Source: Amaurobius ferox (taxonomy: Eukaryota; Arthropoda; Arachnida; Araneae; Amaurobiidae). From it: a stretch of DNA of 64,000 nt. The position numbers were made by a program, and so were the translations under genes. The stretch is from positions 67,720,634-67,784,633 of the forward strand of contig OX578139.1 in NCBI GenBank assembly GCA_951213105.1. Reading direction: 5' to 3'. The notes under the pieces were generated by a model. The model saw only the letters and a list, made by a program, of their open reading frames with translations, did no database searches and was not told where the DNA came from. Shown in pieces: positions 1 to 12,071 of the stretch; positions within the stretch are counted from its first letter, which is position 1; each line of letters starts with the position of its first letter.

Positions 1-1654
1 TTGACCGCAATTTGATTTTTGTAGTGAAAATCACCAGAGTTCATCTGAAAGGTAAATTATCAATCATTGAATACGATAGTTAGCATTAATCCTATAATAT
101 TTACTAAAATTAGGATTCAAAGCATCATGGCAATTACAAATAATCCTCTACAAAAATTCATTTACTCTTTTATGATAAAGACCCAGGAGGAGATATGAGA
201 CCATTTAAATACTTATCGAAATGTTATATATTCTTAACTCGACCTTGTTGTTTGAATATGGATGGCACATACCTGGATTGCAGGTAGGATGTTTTGAGAA
301 CCATAGGTGGTAGATATATTGGCGTATTGGATGCAAGGCCTCGACTTAGTCTCAGACCTCATTTTATCGGACAAACACCACGGATAATTCTTGTTAACTT
401 TTTCATATCTGAAGGGCTATTTTTGCATGTGACCATATTCACCATCCGACAACTATTTTCATCTTCTCTTTTCCATATTGATCTTGTCTCACTTATTTGT
501 TAGGTAATAATAATCTTTTACACAATAATCTTTCCTTGAGAAACACGCCTTCCTTGCGGCATACTCTCCGGGTTGGCTCTTCATGGAGTCCTGCTTGGAT
601 CTCATTTTCTTTGATTTGTTCGTCGAGTGAGACTTGGAGTGTTGGACTGTCTCTCTGGCCTCAAGACATACAACAACTCTGACAACTCTGGCCTCAAGAT
701 ATACGAAATCCAAGTTGTTTATTTTATCTGAAAATCCTAAATTTATTGGTTGTAAACATAGCTAAATTAAAATGTCAGATCTGGCGCCAGTGTGTCCAAA
801 GCTTTGTTTAGTGTGCATCACGCATCACTATGGCGTACATTCGGCAACTATTGCTGGTCTCACAGTCTTCAATGCGAGATCTGGACGAAATTAAAAGCTT
901 AAAAAAAGCTAATGAAACGCTTGAGTGATTATTTGCTTGAAAAACAAATAATCACTCAAAATCTGCTGATACATTAATTCGAATATGTGAGACCAGATTT
1001 GAGACAAGGTTTAGAGAGAAAGTTTTTTGTGATATTACAAATTAATTCAGAAAAATTTATATTGCAGCCACATTAGTTTTTTTAATTATGTGGGAGAAAA
1101 TTAATATGCAAGTGTCTGATTATACGCGATATTTGTTACTTTTCAGAAAATTAAAAATCTACCCTTAAATGATTTTTAGCCTTCAGAATTTCCATATACA
1201 GATTTATAGCTCACAAATGTGAACATAATATGGACGTCTCAGATACTCGAAACATATCAGAAATGCTAGGTGACGCAGAAATGTGGTTATGATGAGTAAC
1301 GAAAGAGAAATTTTCAAGAAAATAGAACAGTATATTGACAAGTATCATGTATCTTTTTTATACATACTTGAAACCTCCTTAAGAACCCCAAGACCATGTT
1401 ATGTCATTAGAGCGATTGGTAACGCCGGTTTGTACCTATTGATTACAGTCATTTTAGGAAGGAGAAGAAAATGAATTTGGCGACAGTTTTGGCTGTCAAA
1501 CATACTAAATATAACTATATATTTGTGAAAAGGCAGGAGATAATATTCTTTTGAGTTGTGTTTGAGGGTTATAACCTTTTTATAAATATTTTGTTCAATA
1601 AAACTTGTGTTTGGAATTTATTTAGTCGTTGCTGAAGTATTACTGATTTTTTCT
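1..1654 (+). other. Noncoding core of unit A, left part
   Basis: This stretch has no supportable gene. It is AT-rich, has short unrelated open frames only, and is alignable to B (31786-33170) and C (50090-51925). Differences include frame-breaking indels, so the short frames are not conserved. It contains the conserved stem-loop at 921-959. The part near 1040-1190 is absent from B. Confidence 0.75.
921..959. other. Conserved stem-loop, unit A copy
   Basis: A perfect 15-bp inverted repeat (TTGAGTGATTATTTG and its complement) encloses a 9-nt loop. The same structure is kept in B and C, where the single substitutions in the stem leave G-T wobble pairs. It is too short for a typical animal pre-miRNA. 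No function is claimed. Confidence 0.7.
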
Positions 1655-1894
1655 ATTGTATAGGAAGTGACCTGTTTTTTCGAGAGTTTACAATTCGAGA
1701 TCTAAACGAAATTGAAAAATTAAAACTGCATTGAAACGTTTAGATGATATTTGGAATAAAGCCACATAGTTAATGTGTTTAATTGTGAATATTAGTCAAG
1801 CGTAGACTCAATAGTCCATAAACAGGGCATCTATCCAGATACAATTGATGAAACTATTGCATTTCGATATTTTTTAAATGTTATAATGCTATTA

Positions 1895-2350
1895 ACTTTC
1901 CTTATATACATAATGTATAAGGAAATTATTGTGACGAGGTCTAAATTTCGAATTCGAGTTTTTGATGGGAGAGCTCGTTTCAAACATCCCTGGTCACGAA
2001 TCGATCATTTTTGAGGTGATGTGTGTGTGAAAGTATGTGTGTGTGTGTGTGTGTGTGTGTGCGTTTGTGTCTGTGTGTTAGTGAGTCTAGAGAACATAAC
2101 TGACGAAAAATGGATCGATTTGAACGAAATTTGGTACAAAAATTATAATCCATGAGTACTGTAAGCCTATTGGTTTTATACGCAATCGAATGTTCAGAAC
2201 CCACCTAAATTTTCGAATGAAATTTTGAAAAAATCATCAAAGAATCAAAACCTCTACTAAAGTTACGCAAATAGACATATGTAATTTTTCATTAGAAAGC
2301 GATTAACATAAATTTTAGAAAGCTAGCAGCAACCATTCTCAATATATTGC
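1895..2350 (+). mobile_element. HINE-like element, 5' fragment
   Basis: This is the 5' half of the family described at 2396. It has the palindromic start (CTTTCCTTATATA, then its inverse), the conserved 'gtcgaaaattcg-like' block, and a GT microsatellite at about 2032-2061. It stops at about 2350, where about 45 bp of target sequence is repeated before a second copy begins. The pair has a period of about 500 bp and so looks like a local tandem duplication that includes the element start. Confidence 0.75.
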
Positions 2351-2395
2351 ACATTAGATGAAACTATTGCATTTCTATATATTTTAAATGTTATT

Positions 2396-3333
2396 ACTTT
2401 CCTTATATACATAATGTATAAGGAAATTATTGTGACGAGGTCTAAAATTCCAATTCGAGTTTTGGACGGGAGCGCACGTTTCAAGCATCCCTGATCACGA
2501 ATAAAATATTTTTGAAGTGATGACTATGTGTGTGTGTTTGTGTCAGTGAGACTGTGGAGAGGATAACTGACGAAAGAATGGACCGATTCGAACGAAATTT
2601 GGTGCAAAAATCACTGTAAACACTGGAAGCCTATTGTTTTCATACGCAATCAAATGTTCAGAACCTTCTAAATTTTCGAGTGAAATTTTGAAAAAATCGT
2701 CAAAAAATCAAAACTGTAAATAAAGTTACGCAAATAGACATTTCTTAAGTAATTTTTCATTAGAAAACGATTGGAATAAATTTTAGAACGCTAACATGAA
2801 CCGTTCTTGAGATATTGTACTTTTTTCCAAAAAATTATCAAAAAGTCATATAAAATAAAAAAAATATTTCCTATTAAGAAACATGTTCACTTTTCATATG
2901 TAATACCATGCGATAAATTTGGTGACATCATTCTCGTGGATCTAGCTCGTTCCATTCATGAAAAAATATACATTGAGTAATACTTTTGTATTTGAACGCC
3001 AATAGTCATGTATCTGCTGTAAGAATAACTTATGTCTTCGTCCATAACGCTTGGCGAGATGTTGGCGACGGATTTGGCGGAATGTCGCCAACTTGGCGAC
3101 TTTTTTAAATGTTGCTTAAACGAAAAACTCGCCAAATGGACAAAAATGACGCTAAATCAATGATGACTCATTGATGATGTCGACATGGAAAATGACGACT
3201 CATTGACGAAAATTCAATATCCCGGAAAGAATACAAATAACTACTTTAAAAATAATCTAATTTTTTACTGTAAAAGTAGTAAATTCATTGCATTATATAA
3301 GGAAAGTCATGAGCTGCCCACATCAGATTTTTC
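2396..3333 (+). mobile_element. HINE-like (non-autonomous Helentron-type) element
   Basis: This full-length copy of about 0.94 kb has no coding capacity. It starts with ACTTTCCTTATATA, followed within 20 bp by the inverted form. Near the 3' end is the inverse subterminal repeat TATATAAGGAAAG, then a small hairpin (ATGTG-loop-CACAT in other copies, one mismatch here) and a T-run. Internal parts are a short GT run and a block rich in 'cgccaacttggcgac' motifs. Unit B and the second local copy in A lack the element, and the site shows insertion between T residues without a target duplication. Subterminal inverted repeats, a 3' hairpin and T-T insertion are hallmarks of Helentron-derived HINEs such as DINE-1; the assignment is structural inference. 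Confidence 0.65.
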
Positions 3334-3925
3334 TATTCTTGATTTTACAGTTGTTAAAGTTAGTATTCTTTTAATTTTCTTTCAATGTAATGGGTTGTTG
3401 CAAAGTTACCGATATATGAGGTGACTTTTTGGAAATTTATGACAATATTGCTAAATTTAAGAGAATTCAACATTTCGGAAAAACATTCTTATTATAGGAA
3501 GTGTATAGGAAGTGATGTAGGAATAGGAAGTGAACTGTTTTTTCGAAAGTTTGCAATTCGAGATCTGAAAGAAATTGAAGAATTAAAACTGCATTGAAAC
3601 TTTTAGATGATATGTGGAATAATGCCACATAGTTAATGTGTATAATTGTGAATATTAGTCAAACGTGGACTCGATAGTCCATAAAGAGGGCATTTCTCCA
3701 GAATTGATGAAATCATTGCATTTCAATATTTTTTAAATGTTATTTTATTCTTGCAGCAACGTACGTGGTTTGTGATTATACAGTTTTTAAAATTAGTATT
3801 CTTTTAATTTTCTTTCAATGTAATGGGTTGTTGCAAAGTAAGCGATATATGAGGTGACTTTTTGGAAATTTAAGACAATATTGCTAAATTTAAGAGACTT
3901 CAACATTTCCGAAAATTAAGTTGAT

Positions 3926-6900
3926 TTGAGACATTGCAACTTCCTTCAAAGTTTTCTTGTTGTCAGTGACCCTGTTGTCAAATATTAAGCAATCAACAAA
4001 ATGCATTATTATAGACACGAAGTCCGTAAGCTCATTCGAGAGGTGACGGGTTAGGTGGAGGGTGGAACTACTATTCCTTTGGCGTCACTCGTCTATATCC
4101 TCTGGGTTACATTTTAATTTGTGTAGTGAAAAGGTGTACTCTCATCCGCGACCTATGGTACTGGGACACAGGGGTTCACGGCAATGTAGTTCACTTCTTG
4201 TCCACTTTGTAGACGAATGGTATAATCGTCAAGTACGTTCTGATCTTTGAAAAAACATTATTGTGCACGCTTAGCAGTTTAACACATCTTAGTATACATT
4301 ATGACACCACACTGCTATGTTCTTATATTTGGTAACTAGGACAGGAGTGTTGTTACAGATTTGGTCTGGAGTGCCCTACTACCTGTACAGCAGCATGCCA
4401 CTGTACAAAAACTTTGTAAGATAAGGTTCATGAGTATAAACTTTAGTTCTATCTACAGTAAAGTGAGTATGTTCCATCGACTGAAAGTGATTGTAGCACC
4501 CCTAGAAGATAATTAAAAAGAGTTGGGAAAGGAACTCGGAGGCAAAACAGGGTAGACGAAAGATATTAATTGCAAAGGCGTAAAGCAGAGGTTCTGAGCA
4601 TTTTGCTCGCGATCTGAAAGTTAGTACTCTTTAGAGTACAATAAAATGGCACTTAAGAAATCGTGTTGTTTTTATTGACGTGAAATCGTTAAGTTCGTAT
4701 AAAGAGGAATTTTCGTCAAAATACGTATCGTAATTGATTGCGTGGCGCTTTTTAGGGAAAAGTTCAAAGAAAATAATCACTAGGTCCTGAATTTTGCCAC
4801 TGATTTTGTCTGGTGTGCCCATAACTGTACAGCGGCATTAGTTACAATCCAATAACTTTGTATAAGGAACGGTTCATAAGTATAAACGTTAGTTCTATCT
4901 ACAGTAAAGTGGCTATGCTCGATCGACAGAAGTGAGGGTAGTACCCTTAGCAGATATAATTAAGAAAAAAGGTAGGAACACAGCGGGATAGACTACAAAT
5001 ATTAATTTCAAATTTGAAAAGCAGAGGTCCTCAACCTTTAGCTAAAGTTAGTACCAAAAGTTAGTACTTTTTAGAATACAATAAAATGTCGCATAAGGCT
5101 CGTTGTTGTTTTTAGTGTCGTGATATCACCACATCTCTTATAAACAGAAATTTTCGTCAAAATACATATCGGAATTGATTTCGTTGAGTATTTTAGGGAA
5201 AATTTCACAGAAAATAATCATTTATAAAATACAGACGAACATATTTATTATTATGCTTTGGTTTTAATTTTTCATTTTTTTTGTCTACTATTTCAAAACA
5301 TTACTACTTTTTTGTGACTAACTAATGGGAACCAGAGTAAATCACTAATTGTAAATTTTACGAGACTTTGAAAGTTTTTGAATTATAGATGACACATACA
5401 TTACTTTTCTGTTGCTCTGGTATGTATATCACACATGCAAATACGAAAACAGCCTTATCTTTGAAAATAGTTTAATCGTGTTCTAACATCCACAAGATGT
5501 GTAAATATGGCAACAATTCGATTTCGAATATTTGACTCATTTGCAATATTTTCACTACACATAGCATATAATATATTGCAGGGAATGCAAACAATGCATT
5601 TAATGTTGTGAAGTAAACTGCCTATGGCTGCAGAGAGCTGAGTATAAAAGCTAATACGAAATGTGGTAGGTAAGTGAAATAGATCCCTAAATTATTGGGG
5701 GTTTCGAGTATTTGAATGCTTTGCCTTTGTTTGAGAATGCGATTTTCTTTTTATGAGTTAATTGAAAATTTTTAATTTGCCTATTTCTTGCGCCCGTGCG
5801 GCGGGCGTATCTATCAATAACTATGGTTGTCAAAATATCATCTCTGGAAAGTGGCAGTTAAAGAAATATCGGCTAATTGCGGTTACCTCAATATTAGAGG
5901 ATAGTTCATCGGTTGCATTGGAAGGACACGAGTTATTTTTCCGACACTACCCAAACTACACCGTGTCAACGTGGAGTATGTAAACTTTAAACCTATGGGT
6001 GCGAAAGTCCTTCGGAGAGGTTTGTGACAGGGGGAGGAGGGTGTAGACCCTGTGGATGTCGCTTCCACTTGGTTCCGGTCTAAATTGGGTGTCATTGCTC
6101 CGGCCGTCCACATAGATACACTACACCCTTGGATCGGTCGGATGGTCTGGGTCTAAGAAAAAAAAAAGATGGTAAATATTAAAGTATGTTTCAAATATAC
6201 ATTAGAAGGAAAATTAAATAAAATGTTAAAGTTTGAATACATTTTACGAATATTTTGGAAATGTGAATTGCAATTAAACCATGCCAACACGCCTCTGTTA
6301 AAAATCACGCTTAAATGTTGTTTTAAATATTATATTTTAAAGCTGGGTTAAAGAGGTAGGGGGGGGAAGGTCATAGATTACAAAATTATCTCACTGTCAG
6401 GATGTAGCCCGAGGTTGGTCACCGATCTGAACAGCCCTGAAGAATTACAGACCTATAACATATGCAGTATATATAATTTTAAAGGTCGTTACAAAATAGA
6501 GTAGCATATGATATTTGCTCTAAATATACATAGGCGCAATTTTTAAGCAACCCTTCAAAATGGGTTTTCATGCATGCAACGCCAATATTAAAGTAAATTA
6601 ACACTCCCAAAACTTAAAGGAATAATGAGTGCTTATACTTGCTACACTATAAGATTAGAGTGTTGTTCACTAGTCGTTCTGTTTATTTTAATTAGCAGCG
6701 GCCGTTATGGCGCAGCTTTCTAGATTGTTGAGAATTTAATATGTTGAATACGGATCAAACGAAATATTTATTTATATAAAATATAATTTTAAAATATTAT
6801 CGATTTATATGGGCAGTGCATAAAAATTATTTCAGTTTTACTTTTTCCCACTCTTAAACACTTTGGTGAAATAATGTTATCCGTTTTCAGCCTAACTAAG

Positions 6901-7402
6901 CACTGTCTAAACGGTTGAGGTCGAAAAAATATACGTATCACCTGCCGGGCTATAAATAAAAAAATTGAAATTTAGACTTAAAAGAGCAGAATTAATGACA
7001 GTATGAAATCTACACCGGAAAATTATTTCAATCTCCGTTTTTTTTCTTGGTTATTTTAGCAACTGTGGAAATTAAGATTTGGAATGAGACTAACCACTTG
7101 CTTAAAAAATACTCCCCAACTTTTGTATTTATTGTAAATAAACATTATTTCCATGTTTCAAGAAAACTCCGAATGCTTATATAGGGAGCGAACATATGTG
7201 GGCGTGAACATGCACATAATTTATGTATGCCTCGCATATTCACAATCAAAACATGTAGAAATTTTTCTAAATAATGCTTATTTTTTAAAGTTGAACATGA
7301 TTATCAGGATTTTAAATATGTTTAATTTCTTATCATGGACCCCAAAAACCGTGTCTAAGCTCCTATGCAAAAGTAAATACTTCCTTTACAATTATTAAAT
7401 GG
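3926..7402 (+). other. Noncoding core of unit A, second part
   Basis: This core is alignable to B 33660-37184 and, up to about 6690, to C 53560-56580. Apart from the SINE at 5893-6160 I see no gene. Two imperfect copies of a block of about 450-500 bp lie at about 4330-4790 and 4800-5250 (both begin near 'gtctggtgtgcc' and end near 'gggaaaatttca'). An 81-codon open frame at 7153-7398 has the same length in B, but its substitutions look neutral. Confidence 0.65.
5893..6160 (+). mobile_element. tRNA-type SINE, degenerate (unit A)
   Basis: This matches the SINE at 55727 in unit C, including the conserved body (TGTGGATGTCGC, then TAAATTGGGTG) and the tail region ending 'ggtctgggtctaa'. A deletion of about 16 bp removes part of the tRNA-like head including box A; the same deletion is present in unit B. 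The insertion therefore predates the duplications, and the deletion predates the A-B split in this part of the unit. Confidence 0.75.
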
Positions 7403-7558
7403 GTAATATACAGGGCTGTCCTGAAGAAAATTATTAAGACTATGCGGTGTTGTCTCATTTAAAGAGAATTGAAATTGGGGGGTTGTAAGGTGGGGATCCC
7501 TGGTGGGGGAGAGGAAGTAAGATGCTGCCCCCCTTGAAATTTTTTGAGTCATTTAGGC

Positions 7559-10385
7559 CATAGGTTCTCAACCTTTTTTTGCCCACCGCTCACTTTGAGA
7601 ATATTTTTTTTCCTAATGCCCCCCCCCCCCCTCCCAATTTTTTTTACATGCGAAACTGAAACAGCTATTGCCACGATTATATTTAAACGTGTAATATTAT
7701 ATACTATAGTCGTAAGATAGGATATAGCCCTATCCTATTTCTGAGTTTAAAGAAGACTGTTTCACTGAGAACAATTAAAAATCATACTTAATTATATTGA
7801 AAAGCATTTTTTTAACATTCAAAAGATATTGAATTTATAACTTATCTAATGAAAATGTTGAATTTGATGCATTTTAAGGAGTTTGTTAATATCAGGCTGG
7901 ATTTTACTTAAAAACAACCGTAAGTCGCTGCGTTCAGTAATATGGAGCCGATTTTTCTTTTTAGTTACTAACGTTGCTACAGCACTAAATCCAGGTTCAG
8001 GTAAATAGGAAGATGGGAATTCTATCAGAAATCATTGAACAATCGACCATAATCCTGGGTACAGTTGCAAAATCGGCTTCTGCAACCAAAATTCTTGGTA
8101 ACCATTCTTGAATTTAATTTTTAATTCCTCATTTGTCGTCAGTTCTATTAGTTCTTCTTCTAACTGGGATGATCCTGCTGTGTTGACATTTGAAAAAGGG
8201 TCCAAAACCCAGTCTGGTATGTCCATGTTTAAAATGTCCTGGAATCGTTCCTTGAAATCACTGTGGAGGTTTTCCAAGTGTTGACAGTAAACAAGCAAGT
8301 CGTCGTGCTTGAATGATACTGCTGATAAATTTGGGAAGTTATTGAATTCGCGTCTGCCGATATTTCTTTTGTATAATAGCAGTTTGGACAAGAAAGCAGC
8401 AACGTTATTTTTTGTCTTAATCAAGTTTAAGTCGTCGCCTTGAAGTTGGAGATTGACATCATTAAACAATTTATACAGGTCTGTCGCAATATCGTTCTTT
8501 GATGGAATAAGGTTGTCGCGCAATTCCATGTCTTTGTTTCCTAGGAACTCTATCACAGACCCAAACAGATTGTAAAATCGAGTCAAACAAGTACCTTTTA
8601 ACAGCCAGCGCACCTCTGTGTGAAGCAGCAATCGGTTGAAATCTTCATAATTGGCAATGCAAAGCTGACTAAATAATCTGTCATTCAACGAGTTACTTCT
8701 GATTTTATTAACTGCTCTGATAACATATTGCAGTGATGTATGGAGGCGTTCACTCAAATTTTTCGCAACCAAATGCTGGCGGTGAATTACGCAATGCACA
8801 GCAAGCACGTCAGGAACTTTATTTTTTAAGCACGCTATGAAGCCTTTGTGACGCCCTGTCATAGCCATCCGTAGCAACTGACAAAATATTATTAAAAGGA
8901 ATTTCCTTTTCGTCACAAAACTTTTCCAGTGTATTAAATATGGTTTCTCCTTTCGTATCTGTGTCTAAATTCGTAGCAAACAATAGTTCTTGACATATTT
9001 TCTCATCTTTGATAAACCTCACGTATGACAATAACAATGCTTCATTTGTTGGTAAAGTGAACTCATCCAGCTGAATTGAAAATTGACAAGTCTGCAGATG
9101 ATTGCGCAATGATTCTGCCATGTTTTCAGCCATCTCATCAATTCGTCTTTGCACAGAACTATTGCTCAAAGAAATTTTTCGGATAATATCTGCAGCTGGT
9201 TAGTGTTATCTGGAGCACAGTGGTTATTACTTCATTTACTGCTGGTAAAATTAAATCTTCCCCAATAGTATGTGGTTTGCATGGTTTAGCAATCAACAAT
9301 GAGATATTGTACGAAGCTCGAAGTCCGTCATCGTCTTGTTTAGACGCTGATGAAAAAAGTTTTGATACATTTGGCTGAGTTTCGTACTTCTTTTTCATGT
9401 CTTGAAAATAGGTCACATCTTTGTCTTTCTTATCCGGGTGTTTTTTATTAAAATGATCTTTAAGCCTAGAAGGCTTCATCGCTTCATTTGAAAATGTTTT
9501 TTGACAAATAAGGCACATTGGCGATGATGGATTTGTGGGATTTTCGATAAATCCGTACTTAATATAATCCACACTATACTGCCACCTCTTCTTTTTTGCT
9601 TCCGACATGGTTTTTACTTTATATATACGTGAGTAGTATTAGTGTACTTTTAAAACCCTGTCATCAATTGCGCGCGATAATGCTAATGAAAATAAAATGA
9701 ACAATCATTGTCTTTATATAGGTTGTAGACATATAACACGCATCGACAGGAATAAGATAAACATGCAGTGACTCGTTTATAACACCCGGCGCCGAAGTAA
9801 AGCGCGGGGGCAAGTGTGATGCGGGAGCAGAGTGCGGGTTAGAACAAGCACAGGTAATACTGTCAATTCTTGCAGGATTGCAAAAATCACGTTATTTAAC
9901 AAAAACTTGTTGTAACGGAATTGCTACAAGCATATTTTTTGCTATTTTTTATTAACAGGCTTTTGTTAACTTTACCTGTATTTATATATGAGATATTTCA
10001 CTTGAAGTTGGAAGATTTGAAAATTTTTAATTCAAATCAAAAATTAAAATTTTTTATATCATCCAATTTAATGTAGATCTGAATGTAATGGAATCTTTAA
10101 GATCAATTTTCATCCACTTCCCGAACTACCGAAATATGTGAATTTTCGCACACGTGATAAAAATGAAAATACATACAATAACAAAAATTAACCAATATTA
10201 AAGTTTACTTTAGTTAGTACGTGATTAGCGAGTTTTTTGTCTTTTTTAAACTATATTTTTTTAATCTGCCCACCGCCCCTCCGTACCATCTTAACGCCCC
10301 TCAATTTTCTATGGGTCTTCTACTGCCCCCCTGAAAGTCTCAAACGCCCACCAGGGGGCGTTATCCCCCACGTTGAGAACCTATG
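7559..10385 (-). mobile_element. hAT transposon (BED-finger type), 2.8 kb
   Basis: The ends are exact: 14-bp terminal inverted repeats CATAGGTTCTCAAC at 7559-7572 and its complement at 10372-10385. A perfect 8-bp duplication ATTTAGGC lies at 7551-7558 and 10386-10393. Unit B has a single uninterrupted ATTTAGGC at 37324-37331, which is the empty site. Subterminal regions on both sides carry repeated GCCC-rich motifs, including a C-run at about 7618-7632, as often seen near hAT ends. The element holds one transposase pseudogene on the minus strand. It inserted after the A-B duplication and inside an older hAT-type MITE. Confidence 0.93.
7846..9608 (-). pseudogene. Inactivated hAT transposase, ZBED/SCAND3-like
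   Basis: A DDE-type hAT transposase would cut and paste the surrounding element in the nucleus. The reading starts at ATG 9606-9608. A BED-type zinc finger is visible near residues 32-57 (C32, C35, H52, H57), followed by the family motif KPCKPHTIGE. After a frameshift near 9195 come the first catalytic Asp in QLDEF and the second in ATDG. A small deletion with frame change lies near 8862-8868. The next part has the CxxH motif (HCVIH) and the conserved Trp in EVRWL. An in-frame TGA at 8032-8034 interrupts the end, but the C-terminal part with PEPGFSAV (presumptive catalytic Glu) and the dimerisation tail can be read to a stop at 7846-7848. Two frame breaks and a nonsense codon make it inactive. 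Similar host genes exist (ZBED5, SCAND3), but the intact TIRs show that this is a transposon copy. Confidence 0.92.
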
Positions 10386-10582
10386 ATTTAGGCCATATAA
10401 TTGCCATTTTTAAGCCCATAAATCACTTTCTCACAATTTTTATAGCTTATGCTTAACAGGACATATAGTATTAATGTATGTATAAATATATATATTAATA
10501 GATTAAGACATATGGATAATTTTGTAACTTGGAACATGACATATAGCATTAATAACAGGATATATAGCATTAATATATATAA

Positions 10583-10585
<3 letters not shown>

Positions 10586-10630
<45 letters not shown>
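10586..10630. repeat. (TA)n microsatellite at left of foldback
   Basis: This is a near-pure TA run. About 40 bp from 10497 ('taatagattaagacatatgg') recurs at about 12072 beyond the foldback. The foldback and its TA flanks therefore lie between two copies of the same short MITE segment. Confidence 0.9.
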
Positions 10631-10636
<6 letters not shown>

Positions 10637-11852
10637 CAAAAAGAAAAGAGGTATGGATGGAAACAATATACCAAAAGATGGCCGGGGGGAGTTGTGACCC
10701 CCTCACCCCGGTTAAACATGCTTTACGTCGCGACAACACTCCCGGAGAGCCGGTACATTGCAAAAAGGAATACGAATGTATCAAATTGTAAGATGTAAAT
10801 ATACATCATACAGAAACAAATATAAGATATAATTGTCGAGATCCAGCCCTATCGAAATTCATCTACAGTAAATGTTTGAAATAAGTTAAAAAGTGTGTGA
10901 ATAATGTTTGAAACATGTTCACAAGTATAAATTATCAAAATTACAAAGCTTCTACTTAAAGAAGAATTTAAATATTGACACATAATAGAACAATAATAAC
11001 AAAGTCTATTTCTAAAACCATATACCTGAATGACAAACAATAGCATATTACATGCAGATGTACATCCCATATTGTGTCATACAAGACCATGCAGATTTGC
11101 TATAACGTATTATACATTATACCCTATTCAAGAGGTCCCATATCAGTTATCACACGCTTTACCTGTGACAATCCAGTATGTATATTGCCAACAGTTTTAT
11201 TTAAATATAAACGGTAACTTTCGGTTACAGTTATTTTATAAAATATGTATATATGTATATATATATATATATATATTTAAATAAAACTGTTGGCAATATA
11301 CATACTGGATTGTCACAGGTAAAGCGTGTGATAACTGATATGGGACCTCTTGAATAGGGTATAATGTATAATACGTTATAGCAAATCTGCATGGTCTTGT
11401 ATGACACAATATGGGATGTACATCTGCATGTAATATGCTATTGTTTGTCATTCAGGTATATGGTTTTAGAAATAGACTTTGTTCTACTATTGTTCTATTA
11501 TGTGTCAATATTTAAATTCTTCTTTAAGTAGAAGCTTTGTAATTTTGATAATTTATACTTGTGAACATGTTTCAAACATTATTCACACACTTTTTAACTT
11601 ATTTCAAACATTTACTGTAGATGAATTTCGATAGGGCTGGATCTCGACAATTATATCTTATATTTGTTTCTGTATGATGTATATTTACATCTTACAATTT
11701 GATACATTCGTATTCCTTTTTGCAATGTACCGGCTCTCCGGGAGTGTTGTCGCGACGTAAAGCATGTTTAACCGGGGTGAGGGGGTCACAACTCCCCCCG
11801 GCCATCTTTTGGTATATTGTTTCCATCCATACCTCTTTTCTTTTTGACAATA
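10631..11852. repeat. 1.2-kb inverted repeat (foldback), 580-bp arms
   Basis: The left arm is 10631-11208 and the right arm is 11272-11852, joined by a loop of about 63 nt. The arms are near-identical reverse complements; I see only a few differences, including a 3-nt indel near 11480. Each arm has a GC-rich patch ('gggggagttgtgacccc') in otherwise AT-rich DNA. It encodes no recognisable protein, and the identical 59-residue open frames on both strands are only the mirrored arms. Unit B lacks it at the orthologous site (about 37425-37457, where only a TA tract is present). It may be a foldback transposon or a local palindromic duplication. Confidence 0.92.
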
Positions 11853-11939
11853 TTTTAATCCTCTTTTTAGTGCAGCTTTGCGCCTTTTAAGTGTGATTTC
11901 AGATGATTTTGTAATGTAGTATTTCACGGTATTTTAATA

Positions 11940-11968
11940 TTATATATATATATATATATATATCTATA

Positions 11969-12033
<65 letters not shown>

Positions 12034-12035
12034 AT

Positions 12036-12069
<34 letters not shown>

Positions 12070-12071
12070 AT
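11940..12071. repeat. (TA)n microsatellite at right of foldback
   Basis: About 130 bp of nearly pure TA with a few interruptions. Between the foldback arm and this run (11853-11939) lies 87 bp of sequence not mirrored on the left. Confidence 0.9.

Larger units (their letters stand above)
1655..3925 (+). repeat. Local duplication at a chimeric junction in unit A
   Basis: A segment starting with a GGAAGTGA motif occurs twice, from 1655 and from about 3490. Each copy continues into the same downstream sequence (3334-3480 and 3745-3925). The first copy carries HINE-like insertions and shares diagnostic bases with unit C, such as GATATTTGG and GGCATC. The second copy has no insertion and shares GATATGTGG and GGCATTTCTCC with unit B. 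The arrangement is what unequal exchange between two paralogous units would leave. Confidence 0.75.

Noticed and set aside
5883..6113. Minus-strand frame with a copy at 35597-35827
   Set aside because: It lies on the antisense strand of the degenerate SINE.
7153..7398. 81-codon frame of equal length in unit B (36925-37170)
   Set aside because: Around nine replacement to three silent changes, the neutral ratio, and no motif. Conservation reflects the recent duplication.
11030..11451. Identical protein-like frame on both strands
   Set aside because: It is the two arms of the foldback read from opposite strands; no homology or start context supports a gene.
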